Below, one piece after another: positions 43,610-51,514 of a DNA stretch of 64,000 bases. Position numbers and translations under genes: made by a program. Numbering within the stretch: position 1 is the first letter of the stretch; every line of letters begins with the position of its first letter. This stretch comes from Rhodanobacteraceae bacterium. GTDB lineage: Bacteria > Pseudomonadota > Gammaproteobacteria > Xanthomonadales > Ahniellaceae. The notes under the pieces are model-generated. The model saw only the letters and a program-made list of their open reading frames with translations. It was not told the origin of the DNA and did not search any database. Where the stretch lies: the NCBI GenBank assembly GCA_016708465.1, contig JADJFT010000003.1:1-64000 (forward strand), in the 5' to 3' direction.

Positions 43610-43864
43610 GTCGCGTCAGCCCGCTGCCGAATCGGGCGGCGGCAAGGCGCCGCGGAAGGTGAAGGCGGCTGCCGGCGGCCCACGCTCGCGATGTTCAGTT
43701 GCGCCAGTGGATAGGCGGACATGCCCGCCTCATCGGCGGTCGTTCGCTGTCGATGGGGCCGAATGCGGCAGGCTCAAGCAAGGGTCGGTGTCATCGGGCA
43801 TTCGAGCCTTGAACCCGTTGACGACTGTTCTCGGAAAGGCTACGAATGTCGCTGAATTGAGAAC

Positions 43865-44446
43865 ATGACCAACCTCGCCAGCCATCTCTTCGGAAATACC
43901 CGCTCGGCCGTGTTGGCTGCGATGTTGCTGCGCCCGGAAGAGCAATTCCATGTGCGAGAACTGGCGCGTGTGCTCGATATCTCGCCCGGCACGCTGCATC
44001 GCGAGTTGAAAGCACTGACCGCGCTGGGCTTGTTGATCCGGCGCGAAAGTGGCCGCCAAGTCTATTTTTCAGCGAACCGCACCCACCCGATTGCGAATGA
44101 TTTGTCGAGCCTGCTGCGCAAGACCAGTGGGTTGGTGGACGTGCTGCGAATTGCCCTGCAACCGCTCGCCGCTGACATCGATGCGACATTCGTCTACGGC
44201 TCGATGGCCGCTGGTTCGGAACAGCCGGGCAGTGACATCGATGTCATGGTGCTCGGTCGGTCCGGCTTCCGCGACGTGGTCTCGGCACTGCACGATACGC
44301 AGGCGGCGACCGGACGCGAAGTCAATCCGACCGTGATGCGCCTCGGAGAATTTCGCCGCAAGCGCGACGCCGGTGACCCGTTTGTTGCAACCGTTTGGCG
44401 CGCGCCCAGGCTCTGGGTGATTGGTGGCGAACATGAGCTTGGCTAA
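43865..44446 (+). CDS. Winged-helix protein fused to a MNT-type nucleotidyltransferase
   Basis: 193 aa. Residues ~1-75 are an ArsR/MarR-like winged helix (FHVRELARVLDISPGTLHRELKALTALGLL). Residues ~100-193 are a minimal nucleotidyltransferase with FVYGSMAAGSEQPGSDIDVMVLG, i.e. the GS and DxD catalytic motif. It overlaps the next gene, a HEPN-like protein, by 14 bp, which suggests a MNT/HEPN toxin-antitoxin-like pair. The 250 bp upstream holds no supported gene. Confidence 0.82.
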   Translation: MTNLASHLFGNTRSAVLAAMLLRPEEQFHVRELARVLDISPGTLHRELKALTALGLLIRRESGRQVYFSANRTHPIANDLSSLLRKTSGLVDVLRIALQPLAADIDATFVYGSMAAGSEQPGSDIDVMVLGRSGFRDVVSALHDTQAATGREVNPTVMRLGEFRRKRDAGDPFVATVWRAPRLWVIGGEHELG

Positions 44447-44858
44447 TCTCGAGAAGATCGGCCGTCTCAAGACTCATGTCGCGACCGACGACGAGATCGC
44501 CCGGCTTCTGGCGGCCGCGGAGCGCAACCTGCGCGACGCCAACGCAGCGGGAATCAGCGACGAAACCCGATTTGATGCGGCCTACAAGGCGATCATGCCG
44601 TGCGCGCTCGCGGGATTGATGGCAGCGGGATACCGACCGTCTACCGCCATGCCCGGACATCACCAGACCATGGTCCAGTCCCTGCCGCTGACGCTCGCCG
44701 TGAGCACCGAAACCATGATCGTGCTCGACGCGCTACGCAAGAAGCGCAACATCAACGACTATTCGGGCGATCTGCTGGATTCCGAGTCACTGCGAATCTG
44801 CATTCTGGAAGCCAAGGCGCTGCATTCGCTGGCGTGCAGCCGTCTGCGCCGAAGCTGA
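44433..44858 (+). CDS. HEPN-like helical protein, partner of the MNT protein
   Basis: 141 aa from ATG 44433, overlapping the MNT gene. All-helical, with TMIVLDALRKKRNINDYSGD near residue 100: the R-N-x-x-D-Y stretch sits where HEPN RNases and HepT-like proteins carry R-x4-6-H. No His follows at the canonical spot, so RNase activity is uncertain. Assignment rests on size, helical pattern, motif position and pairing with a MNT enzyme. Confidence 0.62.
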   Translation: MSLANLEKIGRLKTHVATDDEIARLLAAAERNLRDANAAGISDETRFDAAYKAIMPCALAGLMAAGYRPSTAMPGHHQTMVQSLPLTLAVSTETMIVLDALRKKRNINDYSGDLLDSESLRICILEAKALHSLACSRLRRS

Positions 44859-44873
44859 GGAGTCCAGACGCCG

Positions 44874-46094
44874 ATGTTCGCCCCACAACACATTGCTGTG
44901 CCCGGCGCCGTCCCGATCAAGCTCTGGACGCAAGGCGTGCCGGTGGAAGACGAGGCGCTGCAGCAAGTGCAGCAGGTAGCGCGGCTGCCAATCGTGTGGC
45001 CGCACATCGCGGTGATGCCGGATGTGCATGTTGGCATCGGTGTGACGGTGGGCTCGGTGGTGCCAACGCACCGCGCAATCATTCCGGCGGCGGTTGGTGT
45101 CGACATTGGTTGCGGCATGATCGCGGCGCGCACCTCGCTGCATGCGCGTGATCTTCCCGATTCGCTGGCGGGCGTGCGCAGTGCCATCGAGCAGGCGGTG
45201 CCGCACGGGCGGACGACGAGTCAGGGTCGTCGCGATAAGGGCGCGTGGCGTGATCCGCCGAAGCGTGCGCAACAGGCATGGTCGGGATTGGATCGAGACT
45301 TCCGGCGCCTGTGCGAGTTGCACCCGCGCTTGACGAAAACCAATCATCTTCACCATCTCGGTACGCTCGGCACCGGCAATCACTTCGTCGAGATTTGTCT
45401 CGACCAAGCAGACGCCGTCTGGGTGATGTTGCACTCGGGGTCACGCGGCGTCGGCAATGCCATCGGCACGCACTTCATCGCGCTGGCACAGGCCGACATG
45501 CGCGCGCATATCGCTAATCTGCCGCATCGCGACCTTGCTTACTTTGAGCAAGGCTCGACTCACTTTGACGAGTACTTGCTTGCGGTTGACTGGGCACAGC
45601 GTTTCGCACGCGAGAACCGCGCGATCATGTTGGCGAACACGCTGGCGGCGATGAAAAAGGTAATCCGGAAACCGTTCCAACTGACCGAGGAAGCGGTGAA
45701 CTGTCACCACAACTACGTGCAGCGCGAACGGCATTTCGGCGAAACGCTGTTGGTGACGCGCAAAGGTGCGATGAGTGCGCAGAAAGGCCAGTTCGGGATC
45801 ATTCCGGGGTCGATGGGTGCGAACAGCTTCATCGTGCGTGGACTTGGCAACCAGGATGCATTCTGTTCGTGCTCGCACGGTGCCGGTCGGGTAATGAGCC
45901 GCACGCGAGCGAAGCAGTTGATCACGCTCGACGAGCATGTGCGGGCCACTGCACACGTTGAATGTCGCAAAGACAACGATGTAATCGACGAATCACCGGC
46001 CGCATACAAGCCGATCGACGCGGTCATGGCGGCACAGCGCGATCTGGTCGAGATCGTGCATACGCTCAAGCAAGTCGTGTGCGTGAAAGGATGA
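44874..46094 (+). CDS. rtcB: RNA-splicing ligase RtcB
   Basis: 406 aa. Metal and GMP-binding signatures are intact: MPDVHVGIGVTVGSVVPT, VGVDIGCGMIAAR, GTLGTGNHFVEICLD, VMLHSGSRGVGN, VNCHHNYVQ, GIIPGSMGANSFIVRG and the guanylated-His loop FCSCSHGAGRVMSR. It joins 2',3'-cyclic phosphate or 3'-phosphate RNA ends to 5'-OH ends using GTP and Mn2+. It starts 15 bp after the HEPN-like gene, so it may be cotranscribed with the MNT/HEPN pair. Confidence 0.97.
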   Translation: MFAPQHIAVPGAVPIKLWTQGVPVEDEALQQVQQVARLPIVWPHIAVMPDVHVGIGVTVGSVVPTHRAIIPAAVGVDIGCGMIAARTSLHARDLPDSLAGVRSAIEQAVPHGRTTSQGRRDKGAWRDPPKRAQQAWSGLDRDFRRLCELHPRLTKTNHLHHLGTLGTGNHFVEICLDQADAVWVMLHSGSRGVGNAIGTHFIALAQADMRAHIANLPHRDLAYFEQGSTHFDEYLLAVDWAQRFARENRAIMLANTLAAMKKVIRKPFQLTEEAVNCHHNYVQRERHFGETLLVTRKGAMSAQKGQFGIIPGSMGANSFIVRGLGNQDAFCSCSHGAGRVMSRTRAKQLITLDEHVRATAHVECRKDNDVIDESPAAYKPIDAVMAAQRDLVEIVHTLKQVVCVKG

Positions 46095-46156
46095 TGACCT
46101 CACGTCGGAATCACATGCCGCACATAAAGTAGCGGCTTCTAATCGCGAGGTAGAGC

Positions 46157-46774
46157 ATGCGCCTGCAATCATTTTTTCTCCTGCCGATCGTCCTGTTGGC
46201 GGGCAATGCCCAGGCCTCGTTGCCGAACAGTCCGCTTGAGCGCCTCGATCTTGCACGCTACCTCGGCACTTGGTTCGAAGTAGCGCGGCTACCGAATCGT
46301 TATCAGCAGGAGTGCGTGACCGGCACCACCGCGACTTACTTCCGCGACGATCGCGGCGAGATTGTCGTGCGCAACCAATGTACGACTGCGAACGGCGAGG
46401 CGATCAGCGTCGATGGTGTTGCTCGTGAGGTCGTTGCCGGCAGCGGCAATCTGGCCGTGCGCTTCGCGCCGCGCTGGCTGGCTTGGCTCCCGGTGTGGGC
46501 CGACTATTGGGTGATTGATCTCGACCCAGACTATCGCTGGGCCGTAGTTGGCGGGCCAAAACGCAAGTTTCTGTGGGTGCTTGCGCGCGAACCGCAGCTT
46601 GATGCCGAGGTATTTGCTGCAATCAAGCAGCGCGCCGCAGCGCGCGGCTATGCGGTCGAGCGCCTGTGGCTCGCGGACACGCAGCGCGCCACGGTCGAAG
46701 GACGCGTGGCGCGCCCGCCAGCATCAGCGCTCGACAATCGCGACCACACCCATGCCGCCGGCGGTGCAGACTGA
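46157..46774 (+). CDS. Lipocalin, Blc-type
   Basis: 205 aa with signal peptide MRLQSFFLLPIVLLAGNAQAS. Lipocalin motifs: LARYLGTWFEVARLPNRYQ (GxW), the middle YFRDDRGEIVVRNQC, and VVGGPKRKFLWVLAREP. Bacterial lipocalins bind lipids at the envelope; this one has no lipobox Cys after the signal, so it is more likely periplasmic than outer-membrane anchored. Its 3' end overlaps the end of the convergent thiolase gene by 51 bp, so the last ~15 residues may not be native. Confidence 0.88.
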   Translation: MRLQSFFLLPIVLLAGNAQASLPNSPLERLDLARYLGTWFEVARLPNRYQQECVTGTTATYFRDDRGEIVVRNQCTTANGEAISVDGVAREVVAGSGNLAVRFAPRWLAWLPVWADYWVIDLDPDYRWAVVGGPKRKFLWVLAREPQLDAEVFAAIKQRAAARGYAVERLWLADTQRATVEGRVARPPASALDNRDHTHAAGGAD

Positions 46775-48004
46775 AATCAGGGCGCGACCGCCGCCCTTCT
46801 CGTCGAGCAATTTGGCTGCAGTTGCGATGATGCGTGCACCAGTGGCGGCGAACGGATGGCCGAAGGCGAGGCTCGATCCGACCACATTCAACTTCGTCGG
46901 GTCGATTGCACCGAGCGGTTTCGCGAGGCCAAGGCGCTTGCTGCAGTAGTCGGCCGATTCCCAGGCCTTCAGCGTGCACAACACTTGGGCGGCGAAGGCC
47001 TCGTGGATTTCGTAGAAGTCGAAGTCTTGCAGGCTCAGGCCGGTAGCTTTCAATAGGTCGGCGACGGCAATCGTCGGGGCCATCAGCAGGCCTTCACCGG
47101 CGACGAAATCGACTGCGGCGGCGCGCGAATGCGTCAGATAGGCGAGTGGCTTCAAGCCGCGCTCCTGCGCCCACGCTTCTGAGCCCAGCAACACCGCGCT
47201 GGCACCATCGGTCAGCGGGGTCGAATTGCCGGCGGTCAGGGTGCCTTTGCCCGAACTACGGTCAAACGCCGGCTTCAGTGTCGCCAGCTTCTCGATCGTG
47301 GTGTCGGCGCGCAGGATGTTGTCGCGCTCAACGCCACGGAATGGCACCACCAGATCCTTGAAGAAGCCGCGTTCGTAAGCCGCTGCAGCCTTGCGGTGCG
47401 AATCGAAGGCGAGTTGATCCTGCGCGTCGCGAGCGATACCCCACTCCTTGGCCATCATCTCGCAATGGTCGCCCATTGCCTTGCCAGTGCGTGGTTCGGC
47501 AACGCCAGGGAAGCCCGGCTTAAATTCCGCAGGCGAAAAACCTTTCAGCGCTGCACCGAGACGCTGGCCCAGGGTCTTGGCGCGGTTGATATTCAGCAGG
47601 CGTCGGCGCAGCTTGTCGCCAACCACGATCGGCACATCGGAGGTGGTGTCGGAGCCGCCGGCAATGCCGGCTTCGATCTGCCCGAGCGCGATCTTGTTAC
47701 CAATATGGATGCTGGTGTCGAGACTCGTACCGCAGGCACGCTGCATGGTGATGCCGGGTGTCAGTGGCGACAAGCCGGACGACAGCGTGACCTCGCGACC
47801 GATGTTCCAGTCCGACGAATGCTTCAATACTGCCCCGAGCGCGACTTCACCAAGCTGCACACCGCTGAGCTTGAACTTCTCGACCAGCGACCCGACCGCC
47901 TTGATCGATAGGCCGACATTGCCAAGGTCGAAGTAGGCCGTGTTGTTACGGCAGAACGGAATGCGCGAACCACCGAGGATGGCAACGCGGCGGGCTTGGC
48001 TCAT
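46724..48004 (-). CDS. Acetyl-CoA C-acetyltransferase / 3-ketoacyl-CoA thiolase (FadI-like)
   Basis: 426 aa from ATG 48004 (MSQARRVAILGGSRIPFCRN). Active-site Cys in MQRACGTSLDTSIH, His in DFYEIHEAFAAQVLC, and the C-terminal pair SSLAFGHPFAATGARI and VCTAGGMG. The long loop in the middle (NINRAKTLGQRLGAALKGFSP) fits FadI-type thiolases of fatty-acid degradation better than short biosynthetic thiolases. No FadJ-like partner is adjacent, so the exact pathway is inferred. Confidence 0.9.
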   Translation of the reverse strand: MSQARRVAILGGSRIPFCRNNTAYFDLGNVGLSIKAVGSLVEKFKLSGVQLGEVALGAVLKHSSDWNIGREVTLSSGLSPLTPGITMQRACGTSLDTSIHIGNKIALGQIEAGIAGGSDTTSDVPIVVGDKLRRRLLNINRAKTLGQRLGAALKGFSPAEFKPGFPGVAEPRTGKAMGDHCEMMAKEWGIARDAQDQLAFDSHRKAAAAYERGFFKDLVVPFRGVERDNILRADTTIEKLATLKPAFDRSSGKGTLTAGNSTPLTDGASAVLLGSEAWAQERGLKPLAYLTHSRAAAVDFVAGEGLLMAPTIAVADLLKATGLSLQDFDFYEIHEAFAAQVLCTLKAWESADYCSKRLGLAKPLGAIDPTKLNVVGSSLAFGHPFAATGARIIATAAKLLDEKGGGRALISVCTAGGMGVVAIVER

Positions 48005-48055
48005 GACGAACTCCAACTCAGGGAGCGCCGACCCTAGCAAATGCTGGTGGAGTGG

Positions 48056-48991
48056 TCACGCCGACTGCTGGTCTTCGAGGTCAAGCTCTGTGTCCGCAGA
48101 CGGCGCCTGCAGAAAAAAAGCATCGGCATAGGCCCAGAAATGCCAAGCAGCGGGCGCCGTGCGCAACATCCAATCGAAGTGCGATGCGGCAAACTGCATC
48201 GCCGTGTCGCGATCAGTCACCGACAACGGTTCGCGGATACGCAGCTTGCGCCGGCCGGTTGCCGGGTCCAGCCAGACCGCGAAGAACACGATCGGCACCT
48301 GCGCCTTTTCGGCCAGCTTGATCATGCCACTCGGCAACTGCGCATCGCGGTCGAGCAGGCGCACAGCTTGTTCGCCGCCGACACCGGGTACGTCGATCGA
48401 GGTCAGCAAGCAGGTGCCGGCTTGGAGCGCACGCCGCATCGGCCGTGGGCCGTCGCCGATATAGACAAGATCGTGCGCGCCGGTCTTGATCACTTCGGCA
48501 TTGCGCAGCAAGGCATAGCGATGCAGCAGCGCTTGTCCGGCAAAGCTGTCTGGATCGGTACGCACCGACAGGCCAGCGAACTGCCGGCCAGATCGGCGCA
48601 GCGAACGCAGTGCCCAGAAACCCGCGCCCCAATGAAAGGACAGCGTGATCAATGCGCCGTCACCTGCGGGCCAGTCACCTTCAATGTCGAAGTGGCGGTC
48701 GAGGTAGCGGTCACTGCGCCACTTCAGCAAGAACAGGTCGACGTGATCAATCAGGTGATACAGGCGTTGTTCGCAGGCGAAACGTTGTGGATCGTCGACG
48801 ACGCCGTAGCGTTGCGCGATGGCAACAGTGGCGACAACGCGTTCGCGGAAGAACCACGGCCAGCGCGCCAGCCGCCGTGCGATGCGGAATCCGAGCCACC
48901 ACGGCAGGGCCGCGATCAGCGCCGGAACCAACCAGCGTTCCACCAGCACCCGCAGCTCGCGACGCAGGCGGTTTTTGCGTGAATCGATCAT
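48056..48991 (-). CDS. LpxL/HtrB-like lipid acyltransferase family protein
   Basis: 311 aa from ATG 48991 (MIDSRKNRLRRELRVL). A hydrophobic N-terminal segment (LVPALIAALPWWLGFRIARRL), TLSFHWGAGFWALRSLRRSG where LpxL proteins have H-x4-E/D, and LPSGMIKLAEKAQVPIVFFAVW, the conserved second block. The catalytic block reads HWGAGF, so the acidic partner of His is absent at the usual place. It may transfer acyl chains to lipid A or another lipid, or be a divergent, non-canonical member. Confidence 0.75.
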   Translation of the reverse strand: MIDSRKNRLRRELRVLVERWLVPALIAALPWWLGFRIARRLARWPWFFRERVVATVAIAQRYGVVDDPQRFACEQRLYHLIDHVDLFLLKWRSDRYLDRHFDIEGDWPAGDGALITLSFHWGAGFWALRSLRRSGRQFAGLSVRTDPDSFAGQALLHRYALLRNAEVIKTGAHDLVYIGDGPRPMRRALQAGTCLLTSIDVPGVGGEQAVRLLDRDAQLPSGMIKLAEKAQVPIVFFAVWLDPATGRRKLRIREPLSVTDRDTAMQFAASHFDWMLRTAPAAWHFWAYADAFFLQAPSADTELDLEDQQSA

Positions 48992-49098
48992 TGGCGCATC
49001 GTATCGCCGCCAGTTCCGTTCGTGGTGAGCCGGTCGAACCGAGATCGAAACCAGCGACGGCACCGGTAGAATGCCCGGCTGCTGCATTGGAGTCCGTC

Positions 49099-49878
49099 AT
49101 GTCTGCTGCGCTGAGTTCCTGTTCCGCCGTGCTCGCCGTCGAACTGGTGCCCGAAGGCGCGCCGACGATGTTGTGCCTACCGCTCGAATCGGCACACCTG
49201 CTCGGCGCTGCGATTGGCAATGATCTAGCGCGCCTGCTGCCGGGTATCGAGACGATGGGGCTGGCAGTGGCGGCGGCACTGTATGACCAAGCGCAGATCC
49301 TGCGACCGGGTTGGCCGATCCATCGCGAACTGATGCGCATGCACCAGCAAGCACAGCGCGGTGGCTGGATGCCAGCGATCACCAGTTTCGGTGCTTCCGC
49401 CGGGCACATGGCGACGCCGGTGCTGGAGCCGGACCCGCGTTTGATCGGCAGTCCGTTGTTGTTGGTGCCATTCACGCTGGTTGGTCATCGGCACGATGTC
49501 GAGCAGATCAGTGCCTTGATGGAGCGCGACTTCGAGGAAAAAGGCCTGGCCGACTCAGCGACCTCGCTGTTTCTCAACGAAGCCTTCTCGATCCGCAGTG
49601 AACATGCGCGCTATTTGACCGGCAATGATCTGTGCGCGCTCGCGGCGATGCAGTATGAGCACGTTGGCTTCGCGCCGATCTGGTCGATCATCGAGTGCGC
49701 CTTGTTGTCACCAGAACGCGACGAGCATGCCGTGCTCGATGGCGGCGTGCAGTTGCACTATCGCGGTGGTCAGTTGGTGATGTCGGGAGATGCGGCATCG
49801 TCGTGTTACCGGCAGGCGGCAGCCATCCTGTCCGCGCACGGCATATCGGCAACAGATCCGATCACCAGTCCGAACTGA
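49099..49878 (+). CDS. Conserved hypothetical protein
   Basis: 259 aa from ATG 49099. No signal peptide or clear TM. Contains LCLPLESAHLLGAAIGNDLARLLPG, a short motif SFGASAGHMATPVLEP and an acidic central section; nothing I can tie to a family. It converges with the AAA ATPase gene; the stop codons are adjacent (49878/49879), a tight convergent pair. Confidence 0.6.
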   Translation: MSAALSSCSAVLAVELVPEGAPTMLCLPLESAHLLGAAIGNDLARLLPGIETMGLAVAAALYDQAQILRPGWPIHRELMRMHQQAQRGGWMPAITSFGASAGHMATPVLEPDPRLIGSPLLLVPFTLVGHRHDVEQISALMERDFEEKGLADSATSLFLNEAFSIRSEHARYLTGNDLCALAAMQYEHVGFAPIWSIIECALLSPERDEHAVLDGGVQLHYRGGQLVMSGDAASSCYRQAAAILSAHGISATDPITSPN

Positions 49879-51360
49879 TCAGTCGGCGCTGACCGTGCGC
49901 GACTGCGCCCAGTCGCGTAGTTGCTTGACGGGTTCTGCCATCAGCACCGAGAGTGGCCGCGTCGCCTTGAGTTCGGCGACCAGATGGCGCTGCTGCAGCG
50001 GCACGCGATCACTATGCGCGGCATAGAGCGCCGAGACCACGGCCTGCTCGATCTCGGCCCCCGAAAAACCCTCACTGTGCTCGACCAGCTTGTCCATCTC
50101 GAACTCGGCCCAGTCCAGTTTGCGCTTGTCGAAATGGACGCGAAAGATGGCGTCGCGGGCTGCAGAATCGGGCAGGTCGATGAAGAAGATCTCGTCGAAA
50201 CGGCCCTTGCGTAGCAGTTCTGGCGGCAGTCGCGAGACATCGTTGGCGGTCGCGACCAGGAACACCGGACGCTTGCGCTCGGCCATCCAGGTCAGCAGGG
50301 CGCCGAGTACGCGTCGCGACACGCCATCGTCACTGTCCGAGGTCGCCAGGCCTTTCTCGATCTCGTCGCACCACAACACGCACGGCGATAGCGCCTCGGC
50401 ATTGGCCAGCGACTCGCGCAGATTGCGCTCGGTCTCGCCGTGATATTTGTTGTACAGCGCGCCGAAATCGAGGCGCACCAAAGGCACACCGAAGGAGCCG
50501 GCTATGGCCTTGGCGGCAAGACTCTTGCCGCAGCCTTGCACGCCGAGCAATAACAGGCCTTTGGGTGGGTCCAACCCGGCGACCTTGTTCTCGCCGAGGA
50601 AGATCGCGCGGCGCTGATCGACCCAGTGCTTCAGGCGTTTCAGGCCGGCGACATCAGCAAATGCAGCGGTTTCGTATTCGAAGTGCAGCACACCGTCGCG
50701 ATTCAGCAACTCGAACTTGAGCTTCGCCAATTCCGGTAGATCGGCCATGCCGACGGCACCGTCGCGGAACACCAGATGGCGTGCGATCCGGCGCGCATCT
50801 GGCAACTTCAAGCCCAACAGATTGCAGACGATGGTCTTGAATGCCACTGCGTCGATCTCGACGCGCTTGCCGCCGTGTTCGCGCGAGTAAAGAAAAGCCT
50901 CGTCGCGAACGAGTTTGCCGATCGCGGCCTCATCCGGCAGCTTCAGCGATACCCGTACCGTGTGCGACTCGATCTCCTTCGGAATCTCGATGCCGACACC
51001 GATCAACACCAAGGTATGCGCCACGGTATTAGTGCGCTCGACGATTTCGCGCAGGAAGCGCATCGTCATCGGGTAGCGCAGGTAGCCATGAAAATCGCAC
51101 ATCAGAAAGATCGCGCGTTCCTTCTGCTCCTTGATGAATTGCAGTGTCGCGGTGGCTTCAGCGGCGGCCAGCGGCGGCTCGTCCAGGGTCATGTCGAGGC
51201 GTTGCAGACCGTCGGTCAGGCTCCACTTGTACAGCGGCCGCCAGACTTTGCTGATGACATGGCGAAAGCTCTCGACGACGCGTGTTTCCTCGGCGGTGTC
51301 GATGATGATGACCGGGTGACCGGCGCGGATCAGGCTGGCGAGATTATCGAGGTCGGGCAT
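49879..51360 (-). CDS. AAA family ATPase, Ycf46-type
   Basis: 493 aa. An N-terminal ~225-residue domain (RAGHPVIIIDTAEETRVVESF, IFLMCDFHGYL) as in Ycf46 proteins, then an AAA module: Walker A LLGVQGCGKSLAAKAIAG, Walker B CVLWCDEIEKGLA, sensor LVATANDVSRLPPELLRKGR with Arg fingers, and C-terminal helical lid SEGFSGAEIEQAVVSALY. It probably remodels protein complexes in the cytosol; plant/cyanobacterial Ycf46 is linked to CO2 uptake, but the bacterial role is not established. Confidence 0.88.
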   Translation of the reverse strand: MPDLDNLASLIRAGHPVIIIDTAEETRVVESFRHVISKVWRPLYKWSLTDGLQRLDMTLDEPPLAAAEATATLQFIKEQKERAIFLMCDFHGYLRYPMTMRFLREIVERTNTVAHTLVLIGVGIEIPKEIESHTVRVSLKLPDEAAIGKLVRDEAFLYSREHGGKRVEIDAVAFKTIVCNLLGLKLPDARRIARHLVFRDGAVGMADLPELAKLKFELLNRDGVLHFEYETAAFADVAGLKRLKHWVDQRRAIFLGENKVAGLDPPKGLLLLGVQGCGKSLAAKAIAGSFGVPLVRLDFGALYNKYHGETERNLRESLANAEALSPCVLWCDEIEKGLATSDSDDGVSRRVLGALLTWMAERKRPVFLVATANDVSRLPPELLRKGRFDEIFFIDLPDSAARDAIFRVHFDKRKLDWAEFEMDKLVEHSEGFSGAEIEQAVVSALYAAHSDRVPLQQRHLVAELKATRPLSVLMAEPVKQLRDWAQSRTVSAD

Positions 51361-51514
51361 GGCGGGCGATGGATCGAAGATCGCTACTGTGTCCGGAAAG
51401 CGCGCTTTTGTCGAAGGCCGATTGCACCTGAATGGTGGTGCCGTGCATCACGGCGCGGCTGGCGTGGTTGTATGCTTGGCCCATCCGTTGTCGGGAGTTC
51501 GCCATGAAAGCGAT

